Shown here: positions 10,648-20,007 of the stretch, one piece after another
Position numbering within the stretch: position 1 is the stretch's first letter
Layout: each line of letters opens with the position of its first letter
Source: Postechiella sp039985655
GTDB lineage: Bacteria; Bacteroidota; Bacteroidia; Flavobacteriales; Flavobacteriaceae
Assembly: GCA_039985655.1 (NCBI GenBank)
Contig: JBDWSF010000005.1
Location: 186,001-250,000 of the forward strand
Direction of reading: 5' to 3'
DNA: 64,000 bases
Position numbers and translations under genes: made by a program
Notes under the pieces: generated by a model
Database searches by the model: none
What the model was told of the DNA's origin: nothing
Seen by the model: only the letters and a program-made list of their open reading frames with translations

Positions 10648-10687
10648 TAATAGAGGCAACTTTAATATTCTAAAGGTACCTCTATTA
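10648..10687 (-). terminator. Intercistronic hairpin after susD
   Basis: Two-part hairpin: outer 9-bp arms TAATAGAGG and CCTCTATTA, a 3x3 internal loop, and inner 5-bp arms CTTTA/TAAAG. It lies 3' of susD and upstream of the FG-GAP gene on the transcribed strand, with an AT-rich tract following. It may be a partial terminator or mRNA-stability element giving higher susCD than downstream expression. Nothing else is seen in the 10518-10732 gap. Confidence 0.5.
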
Positions 10688-10732
10688 AATACTAAACAAA
10701 CTCAAATTAAACTTATAAGTATAAAGGATACA

Positions 10733-12232
10733 CTACTGGTCGTACCCTGGATTTTGTTCTAAATTTGGATTAAGTGAAACTTGAACTTCTGGGATTGGGA
10801 ATATCCATTTATGATCATCTGTCGCGCCTCCTTTTTCTGTCCATGTACCGCTTAAAAATGTTCCAAATCGTATTTGGTCGGTTCTTCTAATACTCTCCCA
10901 TTGCATCTCACGACCTCTTTCTTCCAAAATATCATCTAATGTTACTGAAGTTAGTAGCGCTGTATTTCTACTTGCTCTTATTTCATTTATTATGTCCAAA
11001 GCTGTATCGCTGCTAGTTCCTCCACGTAAAATCGCTTCAGCTTTCATCAATAATACATCAGCATATCTTAAATGTACTATTTTAGTAGGGAAATCAGGGA
11101 TATTTTTCATAAGCTTATAACCTGCATTAGGATCCGCACCTAGAAGTTGTGTTTCTTTGACATAATTTACACCATCGAGCAGTTCTCCATTTTTCCTGTA
11201 CTGTTGCCCTACAAGGATTCCTTGAGGAATATTCAGGGCATCATCACTAGGATCAAAATCATTGGAATCAAATACATATCCAGTAGTTCCTGGGCCTTTT
11301 CCAAGCCTATCATCCCCTGTATCATAAAGATCATACATCTCAGGTGTAATAGAAAAGCCATTCCATCCCCCTTGACCGCTAGATAAATAAGGAAGCCAAT
11401 AAGAAAACATATCGTTACCTGAAATTAATATATTTTCAGTACCTGACGCTCTCCAATTCAGATAGTAATCGTCGGTCAATGTATAGCCAGCATCCATAAC
11501 TTTATCAGCAGATGCAATGACTTCATCCATATCTGTCGTAGAAAAACTAAAACTACTTGGAGCATCGGCTTCATAAACCGCTTTGTTAAGATAAACTCTT
11601 GCGTTTAAAGCATAAGCTGCTTCTTTTGTAGCAACATTATGATTTGCAGGTGCTGAGGAAGGTAAGGCTATAATAACGTCATTCAAATCTTGAATCACTC
11701 TATCCAATGCTTCCTGTCTTGAAAGGATTATTGGATTAATTTCTACGGGTTCATCAACTTCTCTTGTTGGTACGACTCCAAACAGATCCGTTAATTGCCA
11801 CATAGCATATGCTCTTAAAAACTTAGCTTCAGCCATTTCCTGATCACTTCCTCCCCAAAATAGCACTTCAGAAGCTGTAAAAACATTGCGGTTCAGGCTA
11901 GTCCAAGCATTATTTATTTCTGGATGAGTAGCTGTCCAATCATGTGAATGAAGACTTCTCCAATTTCCGCCATCAGCCCAATCACCAGTTGTTCTAGTAG
12001 GAGGAATATGTAAATCTGATGTTACATTCTCCAATGCATGAGCATTACCATATGCACCATAAGTTCCAGAAATATTTATATATAAAGCACTCAGTATTTC
12101 TGTTGGGTTACCTCCTTCTTCTTCAGGTATGATTGAATCTATATTATCAATTTCAAGATCAGTGCAACCAACCAAAAAGGTACTTATTAATATTCCTAAA
12201 GATAATTTTCTTGATATATTTAAAATTTTCAT
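10733..12232 (-). CDS. susD: SusD/RagB-family glycan-binding lipoprotein
   Basis: A 499-residue outer-membrane lipoprotein (lipobox LVGC, Cys23). It has the SusD pattern: early TPR-like helices (FLRAYAMWQLTDLFG at about 140, KEAAYALNARVYL at about 205) and the C-terminal hallmark ILEERGREMQWESIRRTDQIRFGTF followed by FPIPEVQVSLNPNLEQNPGY. SusD sits on the SusC barrel and captures glycan fragments for import. It lies 18 bp downstream of susC in the same operon. Confidence 0.95.
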   Translation of the reverse strand: MKILNISRKLSLGILISTFLVGCTDLEIDNIDSIIPEEEGGNPTEILSALYINISGTYGAYGNAHALENVTSDLHIPPTRTTGDWADGGNWRSLHSHDWTATHPEINNAWTSLNRNVFTASEVLFWGGSDQEMAEAKFLRAYAMWQLTDLFGVVPTREVDEPVEINPIILSRQEALDRVIQDLNDVIIALPSSAPANHNVATKEAAYALNARVYLNKAVYEADAPSSFSFSTTDMDEVIASADKVMDAGYTLTDDYYLNWRASGTENILISGNDMFSYWLPYLSSGQGGWNGFSITPEMYDLYDTGDDRLGKGPGTTGYVFDSNDFDPSDDALNIPQGILVGQQYRKNGELLDGVNYVKETQLLGADPNAGYKLMKNIPDFPTKIVHLRYADVLLMKAEAILRGGTSSDTALDIINEIRASRNTALLTSVTLDDILEERGREMQWESIRRTDQIRFGTFLSGTWTEKGGATDDHKWIFPIPEVQVSLNPNLEQNPGYDQ

Positions 12233-12250
12233 GATTTTTGTTTTTTTGGT

Positions 12251-15200
12251 TTAAAAGCTTGCATTCAGTCCAAAAGAAATAGTTCTTACCCTTGGATAAG
12301 GCGTATAATCAATCCCAAATGATGGCACGCCATTAATAGGCTTTGAAGTATTTACCTCAGGGTCTTGACCACTATAATTTGTAATGGTAAACAAGTTTTG
12401 ACCAGTTAGAGAAAATCTTAACGACCTTAACGATGAATTTTCACCCAATTCTAAATTATAACCAAGTGTAAGGTCTTGAAGCCTTACAAAATCAGCTTTT
12501 TCTAAATACAAAGTGGATACGTTAAGTGGACTTGTACTAGTTTCAACTCCAGATAACACTTCGTTTGTTGCATTTCTCCCACTTGAAACCGATGGTGCAT
12601 TAAAGAATGCATTTGCAGTATTACTATAAATAGAATGACCAAATTGACCATTAAAAAATATACTCAAATCAAAATCCTTATAATGAAATGTATTGGTTAA
12701 TGCCACTGTTGCTGTAGGCAATGGTGTATCTCCTGTAAATTTTGTTTCTCCAAAAGTGGCTTCACCTGCTGTATTAAATCCAGTAAACTCAGGCAAATAA
12801 AACGCGTAAAGTGATTGTCCATTTTGAACTCTCTGAACTGTTGTTCCTGAAAGTCCCTGCCCTTGAATTGCTCCTGTTTCTAAAAACCCGAAATCAAAAT
12901 TCTCCACTACATTATCATTAAAAGACGCATTGGTTGATATAGTCCATCCAAAATCGTCTTTATTAATTACATCGTATTCTAATTCGAATTCAATTCCTTT
13001 GTTTATAACATCGGCATCAAGATTTTGCCATACAAATTCTTGTGGAGCAGGTTCTGCAGCATTCAATTGTACCAATAAATCAGTAGTCGTCTTATTATAA
13101 TAATCTACAGAACCTCTTAGCCTGTTTTGCATAAATCCAAATTCTAAACCAAAACCTAATTGTTCGGTTTCTTCCCATTTAAGTCCTTGATTTTCAAATG
13201 TTACATTAGAAATTCCTCCTGGGGTTATTTCTCCAGTTATAGCGTTTAGGGATGGGCTATCGTATCTTTGTCTTCTTGTATATAGATTATGCGGGATGTT
13301 TTGATTTCCTGTAATTCCCCATCCAAGTCTTAAATTCAAATGAGAAAAAACTGATGGTGCAAAAGATTCTTTAGAAATTTTCCATTTAAAAGCCAGTGAT
13401 GGAAATACACCAGTTGTATTGTCACTTCCAAATTTTGTAGAACCATCTATTCTTACAGTAGATGTTAATAGGTACTTGTCCTTATATACAAAATTTAGTC
13501 TTGTAAAATAAGATTGTAATTCATCTACAGTCCTGAATGAATAATCAAGTGTAGACAAATTTGCCGACGTCATATTATTTAGCATTACATCTAAATCTGA
13601 TACTCTAAAATCAGCAGCTTGTAAACCACTTCCCCAAGAATCAAACCTTTGATAAGAATAACCCAACAGTGCATTAAAATCAAGACCTATTTTTTCAAAA
13701 TTATTATTAAATGTAAAATAGTTCTCCCATATAAGATTGTTAGTTTGTTGGGTTCTAATATAAGCCCTACCATTACCATCATTAGCATCAATACCAGGCG
13801 CTACTAATTCATTGGAATAAGCAGAACTTCTGGTTGATGACGATCTATCCATGCCATAAACAGTTTTAAATGAAACCCAGTCAGCAATTTTAATATCTGC
13901 ACTGAAACTCCCAAGAACCTTTATAGTATTAGAAAAATCTTTACTTAATTCTAAAAATGCCAATGGGTTAGGATTATCACGATCCGGTTGATAAAAGCTA
14001 CCATCTGAATTTCGTACTGGCCATGTAGGATTAGTTTTTAAAGCACCTGCTAATAAATCCCCTTGATGATTTGAATTATCGGTAATAGGTGAATGGTTAT
14101 CCTCAATATCTGATACCGTAAGTTGTGTTGAAATCTTGATACGGTCTTTTAAAAGTTTTTTAGAACCATTAAATCTACCGGTAATTCTTTCCATACCACT
14201 CTGATTTACAATACCTTCTTGATCTGCATAACTAAAGGAAAATCTATAATTTCCCGATTCATTTCCGCCTCCATAAGATAATTCGTGTGTTTGAGATATA
14301 GCAGTCCTAAATATTTCGTCTTGCCAATCTGTATTTGCTCCTTGATTAATATCTGGGTCTGAACCTCCTACTCGTGCGTATCCTGCTAAAAATTCTTCAG
14401 CATTACCTACATCATATTTTTCAGTTATTTCACCTACACTGAATGAATATGAGTATTCAAGACTTCCATTTCCGGAACCTTTTTTTGTAGTAATAATTAC
14501 TACACCATTAGCACCCCTTGATCCATATATCGCTGTTGCAGATGCATCTTTTAAGATATCTATACTGGCAATATCTTTAGGGTTAATAAAGTTTAGTGGA
14601 TTTCTGGCAGAACTACTTCCAGACCCAGGCGTTGAACCTGAAATATTGACATCATCACCCGAAAGAGGCACACCATCAACTACAAATAAGGGTGAATTCC
14701 CACTTCTTATAGAGCCTGTACCACGTATTCTTATACTAATACCTCCTCCAGGTTCTCCACTATTACTCGTTACTTGAACCCCTGCTGTTCTTCCTTGGAT
14801 AAGCTGACCTGGAGATGATATTAAACCACCATTCAAGTCTTCTGGCTTTAGTGTGGAGACTGCTCCAGTGGCGTCACCTGCCTTAATTTGTCCATATCCA
14901 ATAATTACAACTTCATTTAAGCCTTCTGCATTTTCTTGTAAAACTATATTTACTGTATTTTGATTGTTTACATTAACTTCTCTTGTTGTATATCCAATAT
15001 AAGAAACTACCAATGTAGCATCTTTGTTTTGTAATGTCATTGAATAATTACCATCAAAATCTGTTTGAGTCCCATTAGTAGTTCCTTTTTCAAGAATATT
15101 TGTACCTGGTAATGGGACGCCATTTTCATCTAATACCGTTCCAGTAACTTGATGACCTTGTACTTTATCAATAGTATCTATTATTTTTTTTACTTCTTTT

Positions 15201-15562
15201 TCCTCAACTAATACCGTATTATCTTCTTTGACAATAATATTAAAGTTCCCTCTTGATAAACTTTTCTTTAGTAGTTTATTTGTAGAAATAACACCTTTTT
15301 TCAATTCTACTTTTGGAAAATCATCAAACACCCCTTCTTGATAAAGAAATTTATAATCTGTTTGATCCATAATTAGATCCAATACTTGATCTACTGTTAA
15401 GATCTTTTCATGATCAACTTTAATTTTTGAATTTTGAGAAATAGCATTATTTGGAGAAAATCCAAATGTTACTGTAAAGCACAAAAAAATAAAAGTTCTC
15501 ATAACATTAATTAATAGCTTTCTTCGGAAACCGAATAGAGCATTTTGTAAATTAATTTTCAT
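12251..15562 (-). CDS. susC: SusC/RagA-family TonB-dependent transporter with STN domain
   Basis: About 1100 residues in the outer membrane. Order: signal peptide; secretin/TonB short N-terminal (STN) domain about residues 50-115; carboxypeptidase-regulatory-like domain about 140-220 (VTGTVLDENGVPLPGTNI); TonB box (NEVVIIGYGQ); plug (GAVSTLKPEDLNG, then the DASATAIYGSRGANGVVIITTKKG motif); then the beta-barrel ending in TISFGLNASF. The STN domain means it can signal to the adjacent FecR anti-sigma factor. ATG at 15562 is preferred over 15592 because it directly precedes the signal-peptide region. It would import the glycan bound by SusD. Confidence 0.95.
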   Translation of the reverse strand: MKINLQNALFGFRRKLLINVMRTFIFLCFTVTFGFSPNNAISQNSKIKVDHEKILTVDQVLDLIMDQTDYKFLYQEGVFDDFPKVELKKGVISTNKLLKKSLSRGNFNIIVKEDNTVLVEEKEVKKIIDTIDKVQGHQVTGTVLDENGVPLPGTNILEKGTTNGTQTDFDGNYSMTLQNKDATLVVSYIGYTTREVNVNNQNTVNIVLQENAEGLNEVVIIGYGQIKAGDATGAVSTLKPEDLNGGLISSPGQLIQGRTAGVQVTSNSGEPGGGISIRIRGTGSIRSGNSPLFVVDGVPLSGDDVNISGSTPGSGSSSARNPLNFINPKDIASIDILKDASATAIYGSRGANGVVIITTKKGSGNGSLEYSYSFSVGEITEKYDVGNAEEFLAGYARVGGSDPDINQGANTDWQDEIFRTAISQTHELSYGGGNESGNYRFSFSYADQEGIVNQSGMERITGRFNGSKKLLKDRIKISTQLTVSDIEDNHSPITDNSNHQGDLLAGALKTNPTWPVRNSDGSFYQPDRDNPNPLAFLELSKDFSNTIKVLGSFSADIKIADWVSFKTVYGMDRSSSTRSSAYSNELVAPGIDANDGNGRAYIRTQQTNNLIWENYFTFNNNFEKIGLDFNALLGYSYQRFDSWGSGLQAADFRVSDLDVMLNNMTSANLSTLDYSFRTVDELQSYFTRLNFVYKDKYLLTSTVRIDGSTKFGSDNTTGVFPSLAFKWKISKESFAPSVFSHLNLRLGWGITGNQNIPHNLYTRRQRYDSPSLNAITGEITPGGISNVTFENQGLKWEETEQLGFGLEFGFMQNRLRGSVDYYNKTTTDLLVQLNAAEPAPQEFVWQNLDADVINKGIEFELEYDVINKDDFGWTISTNASFNDNVVENFDFGFLETGAIQGQGLSGTTVQRVQNGQSLYAFYLPEFTGFNTAGEATFGETKFTGDTPLPTATVALTNTFHYKDFDLSIFFNGQFGHSIYSNTANAFFNAPSVSSGRNATNEVLSGVETSTSPLNVSTLYLEKADFVRLQDLTLGYNLELGENSSLRSLRFSLTGQNLFTITNYSGQDPEVNTSKPINGVPSFGIDYTPYPRVRTISFGLNASF

Positions 15563-15612
15563 AAATTTGATAGTTATTAACTGGTTAAACATTAATTAGT
15601 TGGTAATCAATA

Positions 15613-15661
15613 AAAAGGAGCTGAGTCTTGCACTTTCCACGGTTTAAACTCGGTTCCTTTT
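15613..15661 (-). promoter_or_regulatory. Long imperfect inverted repeat in the susC leader
   Basis: AAAAGGAGCTGAGT (15613-15626) can pair with ACTCGGTTCCTTTT (15648-15661); 12 of 14 positions are Watson-Crick and two are G-T on the plus strand. It lies between fecR and susC, so it could end fecR transcripts or form a structure in the susC leader. The minus-strand RNA would contain two C-A mismatches, so the transcript hairpin is weaker than the DNA symmetry suggests. Confidence 0.4.
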
Positions 15662-15690
15662 ACTTTTCTAGCCATAATGCTAAAAGAGTC

Positions 15691-16836
15691 TTATTTTAGC
15701 GTAATTGTCTTTCCATTTATTTTATAGTTTTTGATTATACTTAAAGTTTTAATTGTCGATAAAATTTCTTCTATATCTTGATGCTTACCAAGTCCACCTT
15801 TAATTTTAATAGCTTCTAACTCTTTATTTTCAAAAACTACATCAACATCATACCATCTAGAGATTATTTTCATAACATCTTTTAAAGGTTTTCCTTTAAA
15901 ATTAAAAATACCATGTTTCCAGGAAACCTCCCTTCCAGCATCAACTTTTACAACCTTAACATCATTAGTCTTAGTGTCTAAATTAGACTGTTGATTTGGC
16001 ATTAAACTTTGTTTTAACACGCCATTATCCACTGTTACTTTACCTTCCACTAAAGTCGTATAGATATTAGTTTCATCTTTGTAAGCTTTGATATTAAATT
16101 CGGTACCTAATACCTCAATTTCTTGAGATTGATTAAGTACTTTAAATTTAGTTCCATTATTTTCTGAACTAGGAGATACATCAAAATACACTTCGCCATA
16201 AACGAGTTCTACTTGACGCGTTTCTCCATCAATAAATGATGCTGGATATTTTAATTGCGTTTCTGAATTAAGCCAAACTTCTGTACCGTCAGATAATTTC
16301 ACATGGTATTGACCTCCTCTAGGAATCGTTAAATAATTATAAATTACTTGTTTTGTTTTATTTTTACTTGCTTCATAAACTATTTTATCTCCACTACTTC
16401 TTACATTTTTTCTAGAAAATGTGTTACCTTCTTCTAATACAACCGTTGACCCATCTCCTAAGGTTAATGTTGCTTTGTCTGTACCAGGAACAATTGAAGT
16501 ATTCACTATTACAGGCACCTCATCTATTGGAGGTTTAAAAGCTCCCTGTTGAAAGTAATAACCAAACCCTAAAACGATTACAGCTGCAGCTACATATTTC
16601 CAATAGTTTAATTTTCTAGTTGGAGTTTTAAAACTAGATTCAATATGATTCCAAAGTATTGAATCGTCTTCACTTCTACTTTTAAGCTCTTCAATAGTAT
16701 AGTTTATTGCTATATAATCATGTAATGCTTTTTTATTCTTTCCAGACTCAATCCATTCGATAAATATCTCCATCTCGCCATGTGAAAGCTCATCTGAACA
16801 ATATTTAGCAATTAATATTTCAATTCTCTCAGTCAT
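15691..16836 (-). CDS. FecR-family anti-sigma factor
   Basis: A 381-residue inner-membrane protein. It has a cytoplasmic N-terminal sigma-binding segment (about 1-75, with an acidic helical stretch), one membrane helix (about 82-101, YWKYVAAAVIVLGFGYYF), a periplasmic FecR domain (LTLGDGSTVVLEEG, IPRGGQYHVKLSDGTEVWLNSETQLKYP) and a C-terminal DUF4974-like module (FNFKGKPLKDVMKIISRWYDVDV). It should hold the divergent ECF sigma factor until SusC, loaded with substrate, signals through its STN domain. It lies just upstream of susC on the same strand. Confidence 0.93.
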   Translation of the reverse strand: MTERIEILIAKYCSDELSHGEMEIFIEWIESGKNKKALHDYIAINYTIEELKSRSEDDSILWNHIESSFKTPTRKLNYWKYVAAAVIVLGFGYYFQQGAFKPPIDEVPVIVNTSIVPGTDKATLTLGDGSTVVLEEGNTFSRKNVRSSGDKIVYEASKNKTKQVIYNYLTIPRGGQYHVKLSDGTEVWLNSETQLKYPASFIDGETRQVELVYGEVYFDVSPSSENNGTKFKVLNQSQEIEVLGTEFNIKAYKDETNIYTTLVEGKVTVDNGVLKQSLMPNQQSNLDTKTNDVKVVKVDAGREVSWKHGIFNFKGKPLKDVMKIISRWYDVDVVFENKELEAIKIKGGLGKHQDIEEILSTIKTLSIIKNYKINGKTITLK

Positions 16837-16937
16837 TATACTGTTTCTTTTTTAGTTATACGCTAGAGTTAAAAAAAACCCCTATTATATTTTTAAGTTT
16901 TTTGTTTTAATTTTATTTTACGTTTATTGTACCGATT

Positions 16938-17522
16938 ATGAAACATAATAAGCAGAATATCTCCCTTGTGATTGCTTCCTTAAAAAAAGGAGATGAACGT
17001 GCTTTTAAAACAATATATGAGAACAACAAAAAGGCATTAAGCTCTTTTATAAATACTTACACAAAAAATCAGACTCAAACTGATGATATTGTTCAAGATA
17101 CTTTTATTAAATTATGGAATATTAGAGCAAGTTTAATCGAAGACAAATCTGTGGTCAGTTTCTTACACAAGACTGCCTATAATAAATTTGTTGACACATA
17201 TAGAAAAAAGAAACGTGAACAATCCATGCTTGATGGCTGGCTATATAAAAGGCTTATGCTATTAAAAAAGGATGATAATGATAATAAAAAAGAAAAAATA
17301 TGCCTTGTTCAAAAAGCGATTGAAAAGCTCCCTACAAAATGTAAAGAGATATTTATGATGAGTAAATTTGAACAATTGAAATATGTTGAAATTGCTGAAC
17401 GGTTAGATATTTCTATTAAAACAGTAGAAGCTCAAATGGGAAAAGCTTTTAGCATTATTAGAAAAGAAGTTAAGAGTAAAGGTTTTTTGATGCTTATTTT
17501 TATGTTTGTTAAAAAATATTAA
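16938..17522 (+). CDS. ECF RNA polymerase sigma factor of the PUL
   Basis: A 194-residue sigma-70 family ECF protein. Region 2 covers about residues 22-90 (FKTIYENNKKALSSFINTY, then DDIVQDTFIKLWNIR); region 4 covers about 125-180 (IEKLPTKCKEIFMMSKFEQLKYVEIAERLDISIKTVEAQMGKAF). The C-terminus is short and hydrophobic (GFLMLIFMFVKKY). It is transcribed away from fecR across a 101-bp intergenic region, whereas in most Bacteroidota PULs the sigma gene lies upstream of fecR on the same strand. It presumably activates the susCD promoter. Confidence 0.93.
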   Translation: MKHNKQNISLVIASLKKGDERAFKTIYENNKKALSSFINTYTKNQTQTDDIVQDTFIKLWNIRASLIEDKSVVSFLHKTAYNKFVDTYRKKKREQSMLDGWLYKRLMLLKKDDNDNKKEKICLVQKAIEKLPTKCKEIFMMSKFEQLKYVEIAERLDISIKTVEAQMGKAFSIIRKEVKSKGFLMLIFMFVKKY

Positions 17523-17577
17523 ATCTAAAGAAAGTTACTTTAACCCATTTTTAATCAGACAACACCAGATCGTTTTC

Positions 17578-18609
17578 TCAAGCCTTTATGGCAAGCATAG
17601 CAAGACTTAAAACGGATATCATATAAGCAAACCCAAAGCTCCAACCTAGTGTCAGTCCAAAAGTTATAGTTAATAAAACCAACCAAAACGGCACAAGCGT
17701 AATAGCTATAGCAAAGCGAAATGTATCTACAAATTCAGCCTCCTTAATTTTAGGTTCTGCAACAAGTTTCCAAATACAATATGGTAAAATAAGATTCAAA
17801 ATAAGCAATACTTTAAGTATTCGTTTTAGAATGAATGGCTTATTTTTAGATTTTAAATCATTCCTTTCTATACCTTTTAAAATAAAATCATTTACAGCTT
17901 CGGGTTTTAAAAAATTAACTTTTTTAGATTTTAAAGTCAATAATGTATCATCATAATCTTTTGTTGAAATATGAGTTGTAAGCCTTTTTATTGCTTCAAA
18001 AACACTTTCTTTAAGCTGTAAAACACCTTCGCTCCTATTTCCTATATCAAATTGTTTTACACGAATAGGATCTCCGTAAACAACCGTAGTACTATCACCA
18101 AAGAACTTGGGGTTTCTATAATTCATCCCAACAGGAATTATTTGTAAATCGGTATTAGGAAAATGATCTAAAGTTTCGAAAACTATTCTGGTAAAACCTC
18201 GACTTAAAGGGCGCACTGTTCTTTTTAAATTATGATTGCCTTCTGGAAAAACCCCAACAGATTTACCAGTATTTAATAAAGCAGCACAAGTTTCGAAAAT
18301 AGCATTATTGTTTTTTATAGTGCCCCAACCGTCACGCTTACGATACACAGGGAGCATTCTTAAACCATTCAAAAGTTTACCAATAAAAGTCATTTTAAAA
18401 ACACCAGCTCTCGTTAAAAAATATGGGGTTCGATTACAGGTTGTCGCTATTAGTAACGCATCCAACAACGCGTTTTGATGATTCGATAAAAACAAAACAG
18501 GTTTATCTTTAGGAATAGCACCTATATTAACGACAGTTATCTTTTTATAATAAAAAAAGAGTCCTAATTTTATATATGCGCGTACGCTATGTAACCCTAT
18601 TGTTTTCAA
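17578..18609 (-). CDS. PlsC-type lysophospholipid acyltransferase
   Basis: A 343-residue membrane-bound acyltransferase. The acceptor motif is FLSNHQNALLDALL: the His and Asp are separated by five residues rather than the usual four. VGVFPEGNHN gives the FPEG block near residue 120. C-terminal hydrophobic segments (about 260-343) would form two to four membrane helices. It should acylate lysophosphatidic acid or a related lipid at the inner membrane. The start codon is TTG at 18609, overlapping the TGA stop of the upstream transporter; no ATG lies nearby and the N-terminal sequence looks native, so translational coupling with a rare start is likely. Confidence 0.85.
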   Translation of the reverse strand: MKTIGLHSVRAYIKLGLFFYYKKITVVNIGAIPKDKPVLFLSNHQNALLDALLIATTCNRTPYFLTRAGVFKMTFIGKLLNGLRMLPVYRKRDGWGTIKNNNAIFETCAALLNTGKSVGVFPEGNHNLKRTVRPLSRGFTRIVFETLDHFPNTDLQIIPVGMNYRNPKFFGDSTTVVYGDPIRVKQFDIGNRSEGVLQLKESVFEAIKRLTTHISTKDYDDTLLTLKSKKVNFLKPEAVNDFILKGIERNDLKSKNKPFILKRILKVLLILNLILPYCIWKLVAEPKIKEAEFVDTFRFAIAITLVPFWLVLLTITFGLTLGWSFGFAYMISVLSLAMLAIKA

Positions 18610-19517
18610 ATACTTTTATTTTTAACCGATTTACTAGACCAATAAAACGCCAGCGATAAGCCTGAAATAATATGCCAAATCCCCCAAAAGGCAGCCAAAA
18701 TAGCCATACCTCCTAAGCCTTCAAAAAATGTAAAAATCAATAATAAACCAAGTCCAGAATTTTGTATTCCCGTTTCAATCGCCAATGTTTTCTGGTTTTT
18801 AAAAGACAACCTAAATAATTTAGCCACCACAAAACCAAGAGAAATAGCGATCACATTATGAGCAATACCTAATAATAAAACACGATCTATATACACATTA
18901 AATACCTCCACATTTTTAGAAAAAGCAATAACGACAATAGCTCCAAAAATGAAAATGGATAGTGGTCTTAAAATTTTAGACAACCTATGCGCTAAACTCA
19001 TATTTATGCGTCGTATAGACATCCCTATTAGCAATGGAATACCTAAAATTAAAATAACAAGTTTTATTAACTCGAATGGATTTAACGCTACGTCTTTTAA
19101 AATTTCGGCAGTTGGTTCATATAAACTTCCATAAAATTGAAAATTAAAAGGCGTCATAAACACGGCGAAAAAAGTAGCAAATGCGGTTAAACTAACTGAT
19201 AAAGCCGTATTTCCTTTTGCCAGATGTGTCATAAAATTAGAAATGTTTCCACCAGGGCAAGCCGCCACCATCGTCATTCCTAAAGCTATACTAGCTTGTG
19301 GTTTTATTAAAAGTATTAAAAGAAACGTTACTAGTGGTAATACTATAAATTGTGACAAAACACCAACTAAAAACAGTTTTGGTTGCTTAAATAGCAGCTT
19401 AAAATCTTCAATAGAAATACCAAGTGCCACACCAAACATAACAATGGCAAGTGCTATATTTAGTATCCAAAGTCCGTTACTATCAAAATTAATATGTACG
19501 TTATCTAGCTCTTGCAT
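18606..19517 (-). CDS. Bile acid:sodium symporter family (BASS) transporter
   Basis: A 303-residue membrane protein with about nine or ten hydrophobic segments. The BASS core motifs are MTMVAACPGGNISNFMTHLAKGNTALSVSLTA (about residues 80-110) and ALAIETGIQNSGLGLLLIF near 240. Substrates of bacterial members are organic anions rather than necessarily bile acids, so the substrate here is unknown. It overlaps the next gene (acyltransferase) by 4 nt and follows the csaA-like gene by 3 nt, so the three form an operon. Confidence 0.9.
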   Translation of the reverse strand: MQELDNVHINFDSNGLWILNIALAIVMFGVALGISIEDFKLLFKQPKLFLVGVLSQFIVLPLVTFLLILLIKPQASIALGMTMVAACPGGNISNFMTHLAKGNTALSVSLTAFATFFAVFMTPFNFQFYGSLYEPTAEILKDVALNPFELIKLVILILGIPLLIGMSIRRINMSLAHRLSKILRPLSIFIFGAIVVIAFSKNVEVFNVYIDRVLLLGIAHNVIAISLGFVVAKLFRLSFKNQKTLAIETGIQNSGLGLLLIFTFFEGLGGMAILAAFWGIWHIISGLSLAFYWSSKSVKNKSI

Positions 19518-19520
19518 TGA

Positions 19521-19856
19521 CTAGTTTACGGGTGTACCATTTTTAACAGGGTTTTCTGGGTTGAGCAAAATAACGTCCTTACCATTTACAGCGCCCAATA
19601 CTAAGCATTCGCTCATAAACTTGGCTATTTGTTTTTTAGGAAAGTTAACCACCGCAACAATTTGTTTGTTTAATAAATCAGCTTTAGAATATAAGGTTGT
19701 TATTTGCGCCGAAGTTTTTTTAATTCCTAAATCGCCAAAATCAATAGTTAATTGGTATGCTGGGTTTCGTGCTTCAGGGAAATCATTAACTTCAATTATA
19801 GTCCCTATTCTTAAATCGGCTTTCGAAAAGTCATCAAACGTTATGGTATCTCTCAT
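19521..19856 (-). CDS. csaA: CsaA-like tRNA-binding (OB-fold) protein
   Basis: A 111-residue stand-alone tRNA-binding domain: FDDFSKADLRIGTIIEVNDFPEARNPAYQLTIDFG, then KKTSAQITTLYS, and the closing VLGAVNGKDVILLNPENPVKNGTPVN. The length and motif order match CsaA, a tRNA-binding protein first described as an export-related chaperone. Cytoplasmic. First gene of a three-gene minus-strand operon with the BASS transporter and acyltransferase; no functional link between them is evident. Confidence 0.9.
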   Translation of the reverse strand: MRDTITFDDFSKADLRIGTIIEVNDFPEARNPAYQLTIDFGDLGIKKTSAQITTLYSKADLLNKQIVAVVNFPKKQIAKFMSECLVLGAVNGKDVILLNPENPVKNGTPVN

Positions 19857-20007
19857 TTCTTAAAAGTACAATTTCCTTAATGAATTTTAAAATGGTTGTT
19901 CATAATACTTGAATTATTTCTTTAAACAAAAATTAAATGAAACGAATTTGATTATTTATTTAGATGTTTCTTTGATATTTCACGAACTTTGTACAAAATC
20001 ATTTCAA

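Noticed and set aside
16901..16926. Promoter for the ECF sigma gene (TTTG and TACGTTTA)
   Set aside because: Spacer is only 14 bp and the -7 candidate lacks the final G, and the start codon would follow too closely.
19971..19991. Promoter for the thioredoxin-like gene (TTTG and GAACTTTG)
   Set aside because: Spacing of 9 bp is too short for the Bacteroidota -33/-7 pair and the -7 lacks its first T.
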